64,000 nucleotides of DNA, taken from Margaritispora aquatica. Lineage: Eukaryota; Ascomycota; Leotiomycetes; Helotiales; Discinellaceae. How positions within the stretch are numbered: position 1 is the first letter of the stretch; the number at the start of each line of letters is the position of its first letter. Under the pieces are notes generated by a model. That model did no database searches, was not told the DNA's origin, and was given only the letters and a program-made list of their open reading frames with translations. This document shows positions 23,216-36,230 of the stretch, piece by piece. The translations under genes and the position numbers were made by a program. The stretch spans positions 137,902 to 201,901 of the forward strand of contig VJWN01000024.1 of NCBI GenBank assembly GCA_007644065.1. The letters are read 5' to 3'.

Positions 23216-23452
23216 AAAGTGACGTCCTGCTTGCTGCGCAGACTTTTGTATGCAAATGGTGAAGAGAGCGAATTCTCGCTTTGACGAGTTGCCAATGCGA
23301 TTGAGATGCAGCCTGTGAGAAATTAGTATATCAGCATCAGCATCAGAAGGTGACGTTGTTGCAAAGTGGCATTGAAAGAAAGTGACGTCCTGTATATATC
23401 TGCTGAGTGCCGCAGGAGTTTTCAACTTAAAAATGGTGTAGAGAGGGATGCT
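23216..23452. repeat. Imperfect direct repeat pair around gtgacgtcctg
   Basis: Copies at about 23216-23278 and 23386-23452 share aaagtgacgtcctg, then gc(t/c)gc..ag and aaatggtg(a/t)agag. Spacing is about 170 bp. Identity outside these blocks is low. Confidence 0.55.
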
Positions 23453-23590
23453 TGTTGACTTCAAAGCGACACGAAGGAATACTTAGTCTTTGCTAGATCG
23501 GTATCTGTGTTCCATGTGTGACGCCCTGCAAAGTGTTCGAGGAAATAATTGTTCGTAGATGGGGACTAGAATGCAACCCAGGTTGAAAAG

Positions 23591-23865
23591 AACGCTAAGC
23601 AATATTAGGCGTGAGTCAAAAGATCACCATGAATAAATAAATAATCTTTTACAAGGCTGCAGCCGCGTCATTTTTGGGGGGAAACTTTAGTCGAGTAAAG
23701 AGATCTGATCTTTTTTTTATGGTAAGGAGAAGAATGTTTGCCAACTTCAAAGAAATGCTAAGCGAGAAATATATGAAGGTCAAAATGCCACTACGGATTA
23801 TTGAATAAAGGTACACGAGGCTGCAGCCGTGTGATTTATAGTTGCAAGTTTAGCCGGGTGGGTAA
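23591..23865. repeat. Imperfect direct repeat pair around ggctgcagccg
   Basis: Copies at about 23591-23700 and 23752-23865 share gctaagc, gtcaaaa, ttgaataaa-like words, ggctgcagccg and a following a(a/g)tttag(t/c)cg(a/g)gt. Spacing is about 160 bp, similar to the neighbouring pair. Confidence 0.55.
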
Positions 23866-24176
23866 TTACTTCCAGTGATGTTCAAGTAAGTAGATATATA
23901 ATTTTTCATGAGAAATTATTGCAATGTCACAAAAATCAAAGGAGAAGGCTCAAAGTAGATGCATCTCCAAAGTAGATTGATTGAAGTGTATCTAAATGAC
24001 TTGAAGACGAGCTGCTGCCATTGAAATAACTTCTGGCTTGCCTAGAGCAATGGCGCAACTCTATTGAGTCTCGAACACAAGAATATCCTCCAAGTCAAAT
24101 AGCCAGTCCTCAGCAGCAGCAATGCTTGTTATCAATCCCCAAGTGTGTAGAAGTTTCTTTCCTTGATGGCATCAAT

Positions 24177-25381
24177 TCAACAGAAGATCTTCTTCTCTTC
24201 ATTGACACCATGATAAACCCAGACGCAATCGAATTCGCCAAATCTGGTGCCATCCTTTGTAATAGCAAGTCGACCAGTTGATGGCTTCTTTCTTCCCCAG
24301 GCTCGACCCCAGCTATTGGCTAGGCCATACTCAGTGCGCAGGAATCTCGAGATAAATCCAAAGCCTTTCATTTCTGAGTCCAGAAGCCAGTGGTGGGGCT
24401 TGAGCACCTTACAGCTCTCAGCGTGATACAACGAGTCATCCCTGAAGCTGGTAACACCAGTGACCTTCTCCAGAGAGGGACATCTCTGGACAAAGTCGCA
24501 GAGGAGATCCAAAGGCACATCATCCTCTGCATCACTGATCTTGGTGCAAATATCAAGGTCAATGGCGAGGTATCTCAAGCTTACCCAAGGTCTTGGTTGA
24601 CAAAGGTCGTCAGCTGCCATGAACTTGGCTAGGTTGCCGAAATTATTCTTGTCGATTCCGGACTTAGTGGAGAAGTACAGGATATCCGAATTCATGTTGA
24701 ACCAGAATTTTTCCTCTCTAAAGAAGGTCTCGTCAAGGGTTCCATCAACATAATCATCCCAAGTGCCTGCCAAGAACAAACGAGTTCCAAAAACAAGGTG
24801 GAATTGTTGAAGCAGCTCGCGTCGAACCCTGCGAGTGACATATAGGACTGGATGTTGGCGTGAGGTACTCTTCTGAGTGATGAGCAAAGGCTCCTGCCTG
24901 TACTTGGTCGAAGGTTTCTCTGGAAGGAGTGCATCGATCTTTTGAGTGAATGTGATCAGGCGAGAGATGTTAAGGTTAGCCTTCCACTAGATTTTATTGT
25001 TAGTATATTACAGAAGATTAGAGCGCATGTTAGAAGAGACCGGTGACGCTGTGTGTGGAGTGGAGAGAGGAAAGTCCGTCGTGCTTTTCATTTTTCGAGG
25101 ACTAGTTTGATAGAATCAATACATACAATCTTCAGCTGAATTTCCACCGGGAGTCTCAGAAAGGGCTCGAATTTCTCCTGCTTAACTTCGACATTGACTG
25201 CAGATTGGATAGTATCTTCTTGTTGGAGAGTTCCGCTGACTTCGTGGCTGACTTCAATCGCATTCGAATCGCAATTTGGGTCGCTGATGGAGAGCTCATT
25301 CCTGTCAAAGATAAGTCAGCGCATTAATACGAAGTACCCAAAGAATAACTCTTACAAGCCTGCTCCATCGATTGAATCCAT
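24177..25381 (-). CDS. 2EXR-domain protein, copy 2 (intact)
   Basis: A 336-aa protein with three exons: 25356-25381 (only 26 nt, MDSIDGAG), 25127-25301 and 24177-24986. All joins keep frame. The 2EXR core is FLRLPVEIQLKI|WKANLNISRLITF, with a phase-0 intron exactly between Ile and Trp. Copy 1 has its intron at the same place, so the two are paralogues. VLYVTRRVRRELLQQF follows as the second conserved block. The C terminus (TKDGTRFGEFDCVWVYHG) is aromatic. No signal peptide or membrane segment is visible. Expanded 2EXR families are common in Leotiomycetes, and biochemical function is unknown. Confidence 0.82.
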
Positions 25382-25769
25382 TGTGATGTGTTTTCGTTGA
25401 TGTTGGGAGGAAGAAGTTGTGGTAGAGAAGAGAGTTGGTGCCAGATAGGTGGGTAGGTGGTCAGAAGCGAAAATACAACAGAATCGTGCGCGAGAATAAT
25501 CATCCGTAACTTCGAAGTTCTTGACGTACTTACAGAAATTACAAACGGAGCTACCCTAGATTTGATAGAAGGAGACTTTAACTGGTCTCCAACGAATTTT
25601 CTGCTCTGTTAAATGTTCCATCAAGAATATTCGTGGAGGTTGAACCTGGCGGAGAGCAACTAGCTGCAAAACACCGACATATCGCATTTTCAATTATAGA
25701 AAGATCAGTCATTCAGTTTCCAAAACAAGGGCTATATAATCTCTCTAACTCTGACACGGCTGGTAATGC

Positions 25770-25940
25770 TTAAAAGTTTTCAGCATTGGTGACAGAAGCC
25801 GAATTATGGTTTTGGTCACTCGTCCGCCTTCTCCATGCGTGGTGCACCTCAATATAGCCAGCCCAGCGCCCAAAGAAGAGTTTGGATCCATCACTCTCTA
25901 GATAAGTAACTTCATCTAGAAACTCCATTTCGTCGACCAT
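25770..25940 (-). pseudogene. Possible relic of a third 2EXR copy
   Basis: A 56-codon frame contains LESDGSKLFFGRWAGYIEVHH, resembling the C terminus of copy 2 (DGTRFGEFDCVWVYHG). A TATTTAG acceptor with a TGCTAAG branch word lies just upstream at about 25950. More open sequence continues to about 26390 on the same strand, but I could not build a full frame, and the conserved LPxEIQxKIW block was not found. The resemblance is short. Confidence 0.3.
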
Positions 25941-28793
25941 CTCCAGTAGCTAAATACAGTTCCCTTAGCACTCAAAATCTGATGCCATCAAGTGCTGCGA
26001 TCTCTCGAGAATCAGCTGCCTCCGCACCTGCAAAGAACAAAGCAGGATTCGATACCATGGAGATAGCCAGCTCCCCCTCCAATGCCTTCGAAGGTGGTTG
26101 GTTGCTCATCAAATATGTGATTCCTGTTGCTGATTCAAAGTCTCCAGCCGATCGTTGAAAGAGGCCTGAGTAATCTGCTCGCTATCCATCCCCAAGCAAG
26201 TGCCAACCGGCATCGAAAAATCGGAATCAGTGGTACGTCTCTGGTCTGGGTATTGGTTCGTTATGGAACTATTGTCACGGTATCTGATAGCAAAGTCAGA
26301 TGCTAGGAAAATGCGACTCTTGAGCTGGTCGTCATGACCTCGGCTATTATAACCTTGAAGCAAGAACCAAGCAACGAAAAGGCGTACCACTCTTCTGGAT
26401 CAATATGCAAGTTTGAAAACCCAACCTGCCAATCTATTATATCGTTGCTTTCTACTCATTGATTCTTCAATCGAAGACTCCCATCTTTTCCATGTTTGCT
26501 CGAGAAGTGAATCGTCAGGAGACGCGGATTTTCCGAAATATGGCCATACAGAAAGGCGGCCGAAAATATCAATGAGAGTGTCAGTTCAAGGTCTGTGATG
26601 CGGTGATGATAATGCGTATCTGGCTGACTCTTGTTAACATAGGTCAAAATAGAAGTGAGGGATGCTTTAACGGAAGTCTGGCTCGTGAAGTTGCTGTTAC
26701 GGGCACGAGATCAACATTTCTCTGGCGGCACTTCATCAGCACAACTTCCCCTCAATCGAAGATTCCTCTCCAGCTGAAAAAGTATTCCTACACTTCTGCT
26801 TCAAGACGACAACTGCCCCCCTCCTCTTACAGGAACCTTCAGCAGCCTCTTGAAAGCCTTGGTCTCCACCAATTCTCCAGTCTCCCGACCCTCTTCCTTT
26901 TCGCTAAGCTTCTACTAGCATTCAATGCAATCCACACACTCTCCATCAATTCTCTGGTAAGGCTGTGGCCCAAAAACTCAACTCCTCAACGAGGAGTTAA
27001 TAGCAATAGCTGACTGCCATTTCAGATCCAGACTCGCTAAGCAAATTCCATTTCGATTACGTTGATTATTCATTGCCCGTGGGCATGAAAGCTTATTATC
27101 AAGACTTGGGAGGTAAGAGCACAGCATTGCTACGCCAGAGAAATTTTAACATGCTTGCAAGATAATAATATAGTACTTTCGAAATTGAGCAAGCTACGAG
27201 GATGTTCCTCAGCACCCGAGCGAGATTCTCGAAATTTACGCAGGCTTCATGCCAGAGAACAATCAAGCAGAAATTTACACGGCAAGATGTAACAATAAAG
27301 AAGTATACCCCGAGTACTACGAACCCGTATTGCATAAATTTGGCATTGAGCAAAAAAGCAGGAGATCCATTGAAAACTCAGCCCAACAAAGTCATAGCCA
27401 CGAACGAGTATATCCAACGAACGAAAAGGCAAATACTCAATGATTCTAGCCTTTATCGTGGTTCTAGATGGTGTTTCCATAAGGTAACTCCTCGTTTGTT
27501 TGATCTATGATCCTCTCAAAGTCTTGATGCAATTTAGCTTATTTACCTATCCATCTACTCACAACACCAGCCGCCTCCTATCCTCATATCAGCCGCCCCC
27601 TTACTTTTACACCAGCCGCACTTCACCACCACCACTCAAACACCACCATCATCATCACCATCGTCATGACAATATAACATCGCACAGCCTCTTCCTTTCA
27701 CCTCCGCCTAAGCAAGATATACCACACCAGCCGCACCCCACTACCTCTCAACCATCACACCACAACACAACATAGCACCACACAGCCGCCCCCTGAGCAA
27801 CTGAGCCTCTCAACATCACGACATCACGGAGCAAGCTCAAGCTCAAGGGGCACTCATCTCTGCGTATTCCAAATGAAATCGCAAGATGTACAGTCGCAAA
27901 AGGACTTGCGGGTATGAGGGGCACGACCAAGTTGTGTTTTGGCGGATAGATATTCTAACTTGCGAATCTTGTTTTGTTTAAGAGCAGACAGCAGCAGATG
28001 ATTCAAGAAAGAAATGAGAATGCATAGAATGCTTATAGATAGATCCTCACAGAGAAAGAGAACGAAAGGACAGACGGCTCGAGACGAGACAAGACAAGAA
28101 GAACCATAGAACCGCCTGCTAAGCTAGGGAAGTTGACGGAAGGAGGGGCAGTGGTATTGTTCTCACTTGTCAGAAGCAGAACCAATTTATAGAACGTAAG
28201 CACAAAGAGTCAGAACCCATGTGTCAAACATCCGAAGCACCAAGCACCAAGCCGAGCAAGCACAAAAAAGCAAGCAAATAACCGCCAGCCAATGCATCAC
28301 TTGATAGCTACCAATCAACAGGTAAGAATCACAACTATTAGGGGGAATCAAGTTGTCTGTATCATGTATCATTGCTTAATTGCTTGTGTGACTTAACTAA
28401 TCTGCCTCATAATGACCAACCAGCCGACCAGCCAACCACCTACCAAACTCCCAAATCAAAGAGTCGGTATGCTCGCGCAACGACAAGATACAATCCAGCC
28501 AGGCACCCCCACACCCATCCCAGCTCAACCATGATAATAGCTCCCCGTCCACTCTCATTGAGCGGGACATTGATGAAGAGACAAGTACCGTACCGGGTAG
28601 TAGTAAAACTAGAAAAGAAATCGGGGAATGTACAAAAAGGTTTGGCAGCATGTTATGAAGAACTCCACTTCAAAAAAGAAATCCGAAAGTTTGTACGCCA
28701 TGTGCTCCAGAAACCAAAGTTGCAATATTCCATCACCCTTTCAAGTAGGGCTCGTAGAGTGTTTTTAGTCAACCGAAAGACAAATGTCGCCTC
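25941..28793. other. Intergenic region between 2EXR cluster and pseudo-caspase gene
   Basis: 2.85 kb. A minus-strand open frame at 26109-26390 may belong to the relic. A C-rich low-complexity stretch with repeated cagccgc and ccaccat words lies at 27560-27800. No supported gene. Confidence 0.5.
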
Positions 28794-31383
28794 TCAGCCA
28801 TTGAAGGACATGTTGTTGCCAGGCTTGTTGGACCGTGGAGCAAGGTTGCCGTTACCGTCACTGTAGTAACCAGTACCAGAAACATCCTTCTCAGAGCCGA
28901 TCAGTCGATACTCGCCATCGTCCCGACGTTCAATGATGCCTTGTTCCAAAGCCCACCTAGCAAGGAAGTTATCAACGCCGAGACAATCAGCTTCACCTTT
29001 CTCCATGTGACGACCAACGTGCTCAGTCCAATCATCCCAACTACCTGCGCCCTCAAAAACATTGGAGCAACCAGGCTTTGGACAAGCAGATCGCTGAGGC
29101 GGCTGACGTCTTTGAACCAAGCACGAGGCCTGCATCTCCTTAACGTGAGCCTCCCACTCAATAAGCAACTTATCACTGGCCTTAGAGATACCCTTTTTGA
29201 TAGCAAATGGAGCATGCATGCGGCGCAGATGTTGAGTGAACAGGTCCTTGCGATTGAATTCGTTACCCTTGCCTTCAACGGTGCTTTGTGGGCAAGATGA
29301 GCAACGATAGATGGTTAAGCAAAGATGTTGCGAAGCAATATGACGCTTCCACTCATTCTTCGATCCAAAATTGCTCGTACATCCGGCGAAAGAGAAAGCG
29401 CAAGGGAATGGTCTGGTGTGTGCTGCAGAAACATGCTTCTTCAATGACGAGGCATCCTTGAAAGGAGCGTGTTCGCAGTGAGTACATTGGGTGTCCTGCT
29501 TGGGTCCTGACTTTGGGACAGAGCGCCTAGGATGCTTTGTGCGAACTGCAGCAGAGTTATACTCGGCGTTGTATATGGGATCTTCAGCTGCAGAATCTAG
29601 GTTATCTGGTGAAGAAGCCGATTCCTCACGTGCACTCCGAAGTCCTGGCGAGCCCTCACTAGCAATATGAGAGTGGTTACGCTCACTATGAGCTCGGTCA
29701 TGGCTAACGTGTCGAACATGGCTCAATGCCTTCAACTGTTCCGCAGCCTCGTGCATCTCAACTGAGTCCTCAACCTCATCTTTGTGACCTGGCAAGGCAG
29801 GAGGCTCTGGATAGATTGAACCAAGACCCATTGCCTCCTGGCGCAGCAAATCAAGACTATCTTGACGCATTGAATCTTGATGGATAACCTCTGCGTGGAT
29901 GATATCATGGCGATGCATGACTGGGGTGGATGCAGCAGCTTGGCGAGCCTCAAGAAGAATCTTTCCATCTTCCAGCTCCTTGTTCGTAGCAGCCTTGCTA
30001 AGAGATGCCATACCACCGAGAAGGCGCTGATACTCAGTGGTCAAATTATGAGAATTGACATAACCAAGAAAGCCACAAGTGCGATCAGCAGAGAGAATAT
30101 CCCAAATTGCAATAGGAATCGTCAGGAAAAGTACAGTTGGTGGTCCTTGAAATATTCCCTCAACTGTAATCTTCGAATATGCAGCCGGCATAGTTGCCAA
30201 CCACTCCTTGAAATCGGCCATCTCAGCACTTGGTTGACTGAGGAACGTGGTGCACACCAATGCTCTTGTCTTTTCGAAAGTCAAGCCAGGATCTAAATTT
30301 GCTTTCACAAGTTCAGTAATGTGATTTACAGAATGAACATTGCTGATAGGTGATCCCATTGGAGATGAGATCTGGGGATCAGCAGGTGGCTGCGCACCAA
30401 CCGGCGAGATTGATATGGTTTGATTTCCAGGAGTCATGAAGTAGCAAACGGGAGTTCTCCTAAGAGCAGCCATTGAAGCATCTGATGTGCCATTTACAAG
30501 AGGTTCCTGCATAGCTTTCATGTGCTGCATGGCCATGGTCTCCTCATGAAGGCGTTGGACAGTGAATGGACGGCCGCTGCAGAGTCTTGCAAGTGCGTCA
30601 ATCAGGTTGCGAGTAAAGGACTGAGGGCCAACTTCGCGACTGACTTGATCAGGTGTATAGGCGGCGATGGTTTGTTTTGAGCCATACTGTCCTGTGACAA
30701 TTACTTCTGGAGGAGAAATGGTATCGAGAAGAAGCAAGACATCAGACTGAACTTCATCAATGACATCCTTTATGCTATCCCATTGGATTCTGGATGATCC
30801 TTCACGTGTAGTGCTTCGAGCAAGTTAGCATATTGGACGAGGCTGAGCAAGAGTAAAACATACTAGGACCAATACAACTTAGTATCATTTCCCAGAAATC
30901 CTCGGCCTCCATAGTATACAATCCAAAGGTGATCTGGTCTTGCTGCAAATTCAAGAGTCTGGCGAAGATCTGGAATGAGCTTCTCGGCAGCATTGATCCC
31001 GCTGGAAATGCCATAGACTTGGGTTTGGAAATTATATCTCTCACGAAGCATCGTCTCGAGGGCCCGCAAATCTGGTTCCGCAGCCATATCATCTGCCCAG
31101 CGCATCAGCAAGACTGAGACGCTGCTGTATTGGCAACGAGTAGCCTGCGAATAAATGAGTACGGCGGCATCTTGCAGATGGCGGGCGAAAGCCTCGAAAG
31201 TATTGCGCTCAGGCGGGGTTGCATTATCGGAGAGAGGGCCGTTGGATTGGTATTTATCGTAGGTCTGTGATTGAATAAATTAGAGACGTTCAAATCATGT
31301 CGTGATCTAGAAAATACCTGGTCATTGGAAGGCTGATCGGCAACCTTGGGCGCGAGTCTGCGCTTCTTGTTCGAGGGTTCCAT
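28794..31383 (-). CDS. Inactive caspase-like domain fused to C2H2 zinc fingers
   Basis: An 828-aa protein, probably nuclear. Exons are 31318-31383, 30864-31264 and 28794-30813, with in-frame joins (SNDQ|TYDKYQ, LYWSY|TTREG). The N terminus MEPSNKKRRLAPK is NLS-like. Residues about 65-290 follow the fungal caspase-like (C14-type) fold: SVLLMRWADD, LWIVYYGGRGF, DVLLLLDTISPPE, and QSFTRNLIDALARL. In active relatives the histidine lies in YYGGHG and the cysteine in an LLDCC-type motif; here they are Arg143 and Thr187/Ile188. A Ser/acidic linker is followed by four C2H2-like fingers: CTHCEHAPF..H..H, CAFSFAGC..H..H, CSSCPQ..H..H and CPKPGCSNVF..H..H. Arg-Arg-Thr-Pro at RRTPVCYF matches the end of the caspase-like module. 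I infer a non-proteolytic DNA-binding or scaffold role. Confidence 0.85.
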
Positions 31384-32065
31384 CGGTGCGGTTCCGGGCT
31401 GGCAGAAACAAAACCTTTGGTAGGAAGGAAAATGGCGGAAAGTATGAAAGGAGAGACTATGCTTGACTCCGAAGAGAACTCAAGCACAGTAATTGAATAG
31501 ATAGAAGTTGTTGTTCCGACAGAGATCGGAATAGATAGATTCGGTGCGAGGCTTGTTGCGAGCCTTCTTGGACGAGGCTTCCTCTGGCAAGATGTTGATG
31601 ATCAAAGAAAACGCTAGTAACGCTAAGCCGCTAGGATAGATCAGGGTTAGCGTCTCATAGCCTGACGCTAACTTGGGCGGTGGGTGAAGGCAGAAAGTCG
31701 AGGCATATAAAATAAGGTAAGATCTTACAAATTCAAAGCCAAAAGGAGGTCAAGATCACGGGAGTTCTATGTATTGGCTTTATGACTTACCTTAATACAG
31801 AGTACTGATGTTATGGATAGGTAGGTAGTTCATCTTGGTTGACCTTTTGGAAACAGGTTGCATTACGATTACAACTCAAGTGGAACTTGTTCTCACATCA
31901 TGACAATTCAACCAACTAGACAATTCAGCCTCATAATTCAGCCAGGTCACTGCTCCCCCCTATGTGTCCGTCCTCACAGCCTTCATTGTTGGTCAGATGG
32001 AGCCAATCACTCTCGAGAGAACATACATCCACATTGCACCAGTTTGCCAAGTCTATAGCCTCATC

Positions 32066-32092
32066 CTCTCTCTCTCTCTCTCTCTCTCTCGT
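32066..32092. repeat. (CT)n microsatellite
   Basis: A 27-bp uninterrupted CT dinucleotide run. Confidence 0.95.
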
Positions 32093-35000
32093 ACTATCTA
32101 TCATACCAAGTTCAATTGAAACCCTACCGACCGTTCACAATCGCAAAGACATCTTCATTCATACCTACTCTAAAATCATTCTCTGTTGTGATCAACCTCA
32201 ACTCAAGGAAGATGTCTCCTTTCATTGACTTTACCCATGTTGTTTTTTCCACCACGAGCAATGCAAGGCGGACAACACACCATGCAGTCAGCCGAGAACA
32301 CCGCCGAGGTTGAGAAGCCTAATCCAGTCCCAGTCCAATCTCGTCCGCCTAACTCGCCACACCAAGCGAAATCTTCCTGAAAACAAGCACCAAGAGGCAT
32401 GACGAATTTTCGAAATGGCTATGGTTCACGTTATTGCTAATTTTTAATTCCCATCGAACAATGCCAAAGAACTGTGACCTCGTTTCCTCTTGTTACTAAG
32501 ATTGTGCACGAATAGAAGGTGTTTCGCTTCAGAAGTCAATTGTCGGCTATTTCCCTCTATTTGGAACAGCTCCTCCAAGACCTGTATCCAAAGGAAAGAA
32601 CAGTCTTACAAAGACTTAGACTTATGGTTACCAGTCCTCTGCCAGGAAACTGGATGGTTAGATTGTGGTTGACAACAGGAGGCAGACACTGTGCGAGACT
32701 TCACTGACGAACATGAAAGAGCACAAATAACAACTCTGACCTAGTCTCAATATCCTCAAAGCTCAACTAGAAGTGGTGAGGATCCAGGGACTAGGATATC
32801 AAGTGATGTCTTTCAGTGAACCAATAGCGACGACTAGCTTTGGCCAGTTACACAGAGATGACATCAGAGTGAACGATACTCGCCACCGTTATTACACCCT
32901 CCAAGCTCTGTATCCTAGCAAAGGCATTCTTTGGACTATAAAAAATTGGATCTTTTTAGGAAGGGTCTGGAAGCGGAAAGTACTTGCTCACAGAGAAGAG
33001 ATAGGGTAGAAAGTCGTTTAGCTAAGCAGGATGCTGCAACTTTATCCTAGCTGTTGGACCGTCAATTACTCACATCCAGACATGGCGATGAAACGTTAGA
33101 AGTGCTTCACCACAATAAGCATGGCCTACTAGCTTTCTTTGGGCCTGGCTTGCGTCAGTCAGCAGAGCTGAATATGTGCTGTGATCGTAGCTTGCTTAAT
33201 GACATGACACGATTATCTCAACAACGACCACTACCATTTTCGAACCTTTCTCTAAAACTTCCAGACGTAAATAGACAGTTCATGTCACTCTGACTTCACA
33301 TAAACTAATCATATTGTGTGTAAATCGTCCTCGAGCCCGCTGTCCACTATTGAAGTGCCATTTGAAAGGCCTCTCAAGATGAATTAAATGCCATTCTACA
33401 TCCAAAATGGTTTTCACACCTAGTTTGTGAAGAGTTCACTGCACAGGTTGTTTTCTAGGGCGCTTCCGTCATTCTTCGCAATAGCTGCAGCCAAATCTAA
33501 ACCAATATCATTACCACTTCAACTAGCAGCATCTTTTCCTCAACCATCGCAGCCAAAACCTAGATCCCCGTGCTCCACTAGGACATCAATCCCAGCAACA
33601 ACTCACTTGACTTCCACGACACCTAGCTACCTACCTATCTAGGTGAGAAGCACTACCTCTACCTTACACTCGCCAACCTCCATATTCGAGATGACAACTT
33701 CCCACCTCACTATCCAAGTGAGGATATGTACCAATAAAGAAGCGAAAGAACTTGGGCTACGTCTTGGAGATGATATACGATCAGGATTAATAGCGGAGCC
33801 ATAGCTATCATTCCTTTGACGCGCGAGGATTTTGAGGACACTGATATATGGTCTCTCGTGACATCGATGTTCAACCTTGCGTGTATGCCCGAAGAGGTTG
33901 CTAGGCATCCCTATGCTCGCAAAATAAAAATACTTTAAGCGAGAACGATACCGCAGAGTGATCTCCCTCTCTAGTCTCTTCTCTAGCAAACTCATATTCT
34001 GGCTCCAGATTCGTATGTAAAGAAGGTAAGCGAAGTCGTGTGAGCAGCGAGCATCTGGAGTTACCACTATCGATCGAGTTTTGTGAAGGTAGTGCGTGTA
34101 TGGGATCGAAGCGCTGATGGTGATAATGATAGGGAGGTATATATTTGCGCCTTATAAGCTGTATGATAAGAAGTGCTGTCATCTTTCAGGTTAAGTACTG
34201 GGGACGTATATTTTTGGGGCAGGGGAAGTTTGTGATTGTTGCGATTAGACGACGAGGGGGGAGGAGAGGAAGCGTAAATGAGGAGAAGAGAACTTCTGTT
34301 CTTCGTTATTAGAAGGCATGGGATTTCTCTCTTGATAGAAGGACGAATTGAGGAAGGCTTCTGAAAAGTTTGTGTTGATCTTGCAACAAGGTGGGCCTTT
34401 AGACTAACAGCTCAAATTTGAAAATTGAAATCAGAGCATCCTCAAGATTTACGCAAGTCTAAGAAAATATTCATATTCTTGATATCCTTCAGTAGCTCAC
34501 TACATAAAGTCTTCTATGGAAGGTAGTTTTCTAAAGAAAGATAGGCAGGTGAGGAAGAGTACAGAATCCGATAGATTTACTTTCTCGCTAAATTTGCCTT
34601 CCCTGCTAAACGGACAAACAATAACGATATAGAAGAGTATGTACACAAGGACTTTGAGAACAGTTTTGACTCCTTCCTAATGACCCAACATACGAGCCTC
34701 TGGGCTCCTTCTACTGAATTCCCGATTTACAAAACAAAAGTACTTGGGAGCTGACCCGAGTGAGTATTGACACCAAACCTCGGAGATGAAACATGAAAAC
34801 AAATAGAACCTCAGCGTTTGACAGTAACAATGACTTAGATTTCCACCCATCTCCTTCCCTACCCACCATCACTACCAAGATACACAACGGCACGCCATCA
34901 AATTTACATTCACCATCCAAAGTCCGATCGGTATACGGCGAGCAGAGGTTTCCCCATCTACGTAGACCAAAACAACAAGAGTCAAATTGAGCTGCAGCAC

Positions 35001-36212
35001 CTTTGACAAGTCAAACATTCTATGTATAGCAACAAAGATAGATCGGAATAAACCAGTCTCACGCTCCAGCTGCATATGACGGAGATATCTCCAAGTCGTA
35101 TTGAACAAGTTTCAAACATACACACACAAAGAGAGAAAGCCACGCCATCGAGAGCATCACACACAAACAGCAAGCCAAAAAAAATATAACACATATCTCA
35201 CCAGAATCTGCCACCTCTCTGATCCGAGACAGTCTATATACTCGGTCAGATCACCGGGTCTCACAATGAATGTGGCAGGCATGAAACTGAAATTCAACTT
35301 CCACTTCATTGCCAGAATTAGATCGAAATCTAAATCTGAGGTCAAAAAATTAAATTAAAATTTAAAAAAAAAAATCAAGATACGCAACTTTTCTCCCTAG
35401 GTATGTTCTAGACACCAGAGCTTTGCCTTTTTTTTTTTACACCGCAACTTGGAAAAAGAAGAAGCATTCAAGCATCGAGCAGCAAAACAGGATAGCAACC
35501 CGACGCCTGAAAAACCCACATTCCAAATACCGAGCAGCAGCAACACTGTGTATCTCCACACCGCAACGCAAACAGACTCACTTTACGCATTTCTACGCCG
35601 TCCACTCACAAACACACACACTCACTCGCATTCATATTCACAACCGCTCTTACCGACCGAATCTCAAACAGAAACCAGCAGACACGGCCTGCCTCAACTA
35701 AAACAACAAAAAATCTTCTCCACCACTTGATTCACAATTCACAAATAACAATTCCAGTCAAGTTCAATTCAATTCGAGTTGATTTACTTACTGATCTACC
35801 CCGCCTTCAATCCGCTAAGCGAAAAACCCACCACCACCACCACCACCACATCCATCAAAAGACTTTTTCTGTACCGTCATTCCGTCTGTCTCACTGGTAC
35901 ACCTCCAATACCATCAAATGCTTTGAAGGGGTCGCCACACATTTGCCACCCGCGGTCTGAACTTAACATGACCAGCAGTCACATCCATCACAGCAAGACA
36001 TACCAAATGCATGATCGAGTGAGGCCATTCATCCATCCCCGATTCCCCACATCACACATACAGTGCATAAGCAGCGTAGAAACAAACAACACCCAGAGCA
36101 ACAGACACACACACACGGAAAGAAAACCAAGTATAGACCAAAAGAATCTTACGTATGAAGTGTCGAAAATGTTCATACGGTCGTAAAGTACCCCCATTAA
36201 CGCTCAGTGGAT

Positions 36213-36230
36213 GAGAGAGAGAGAGAGAGA
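36213..36230. repeat. (GA)n microsatellite
   Basis: An 18-bp uninterrupted GA run. Confidence 0.95.

Larger units (their letters stand above)
23010..24176. other. Interval between the two 2EXR copies, with diverged internal repeats
   Basis: 1.17 kb without a supported gene. It contains two pairs of imperfect direct repeats, reported separately. Confidence 0.5.
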
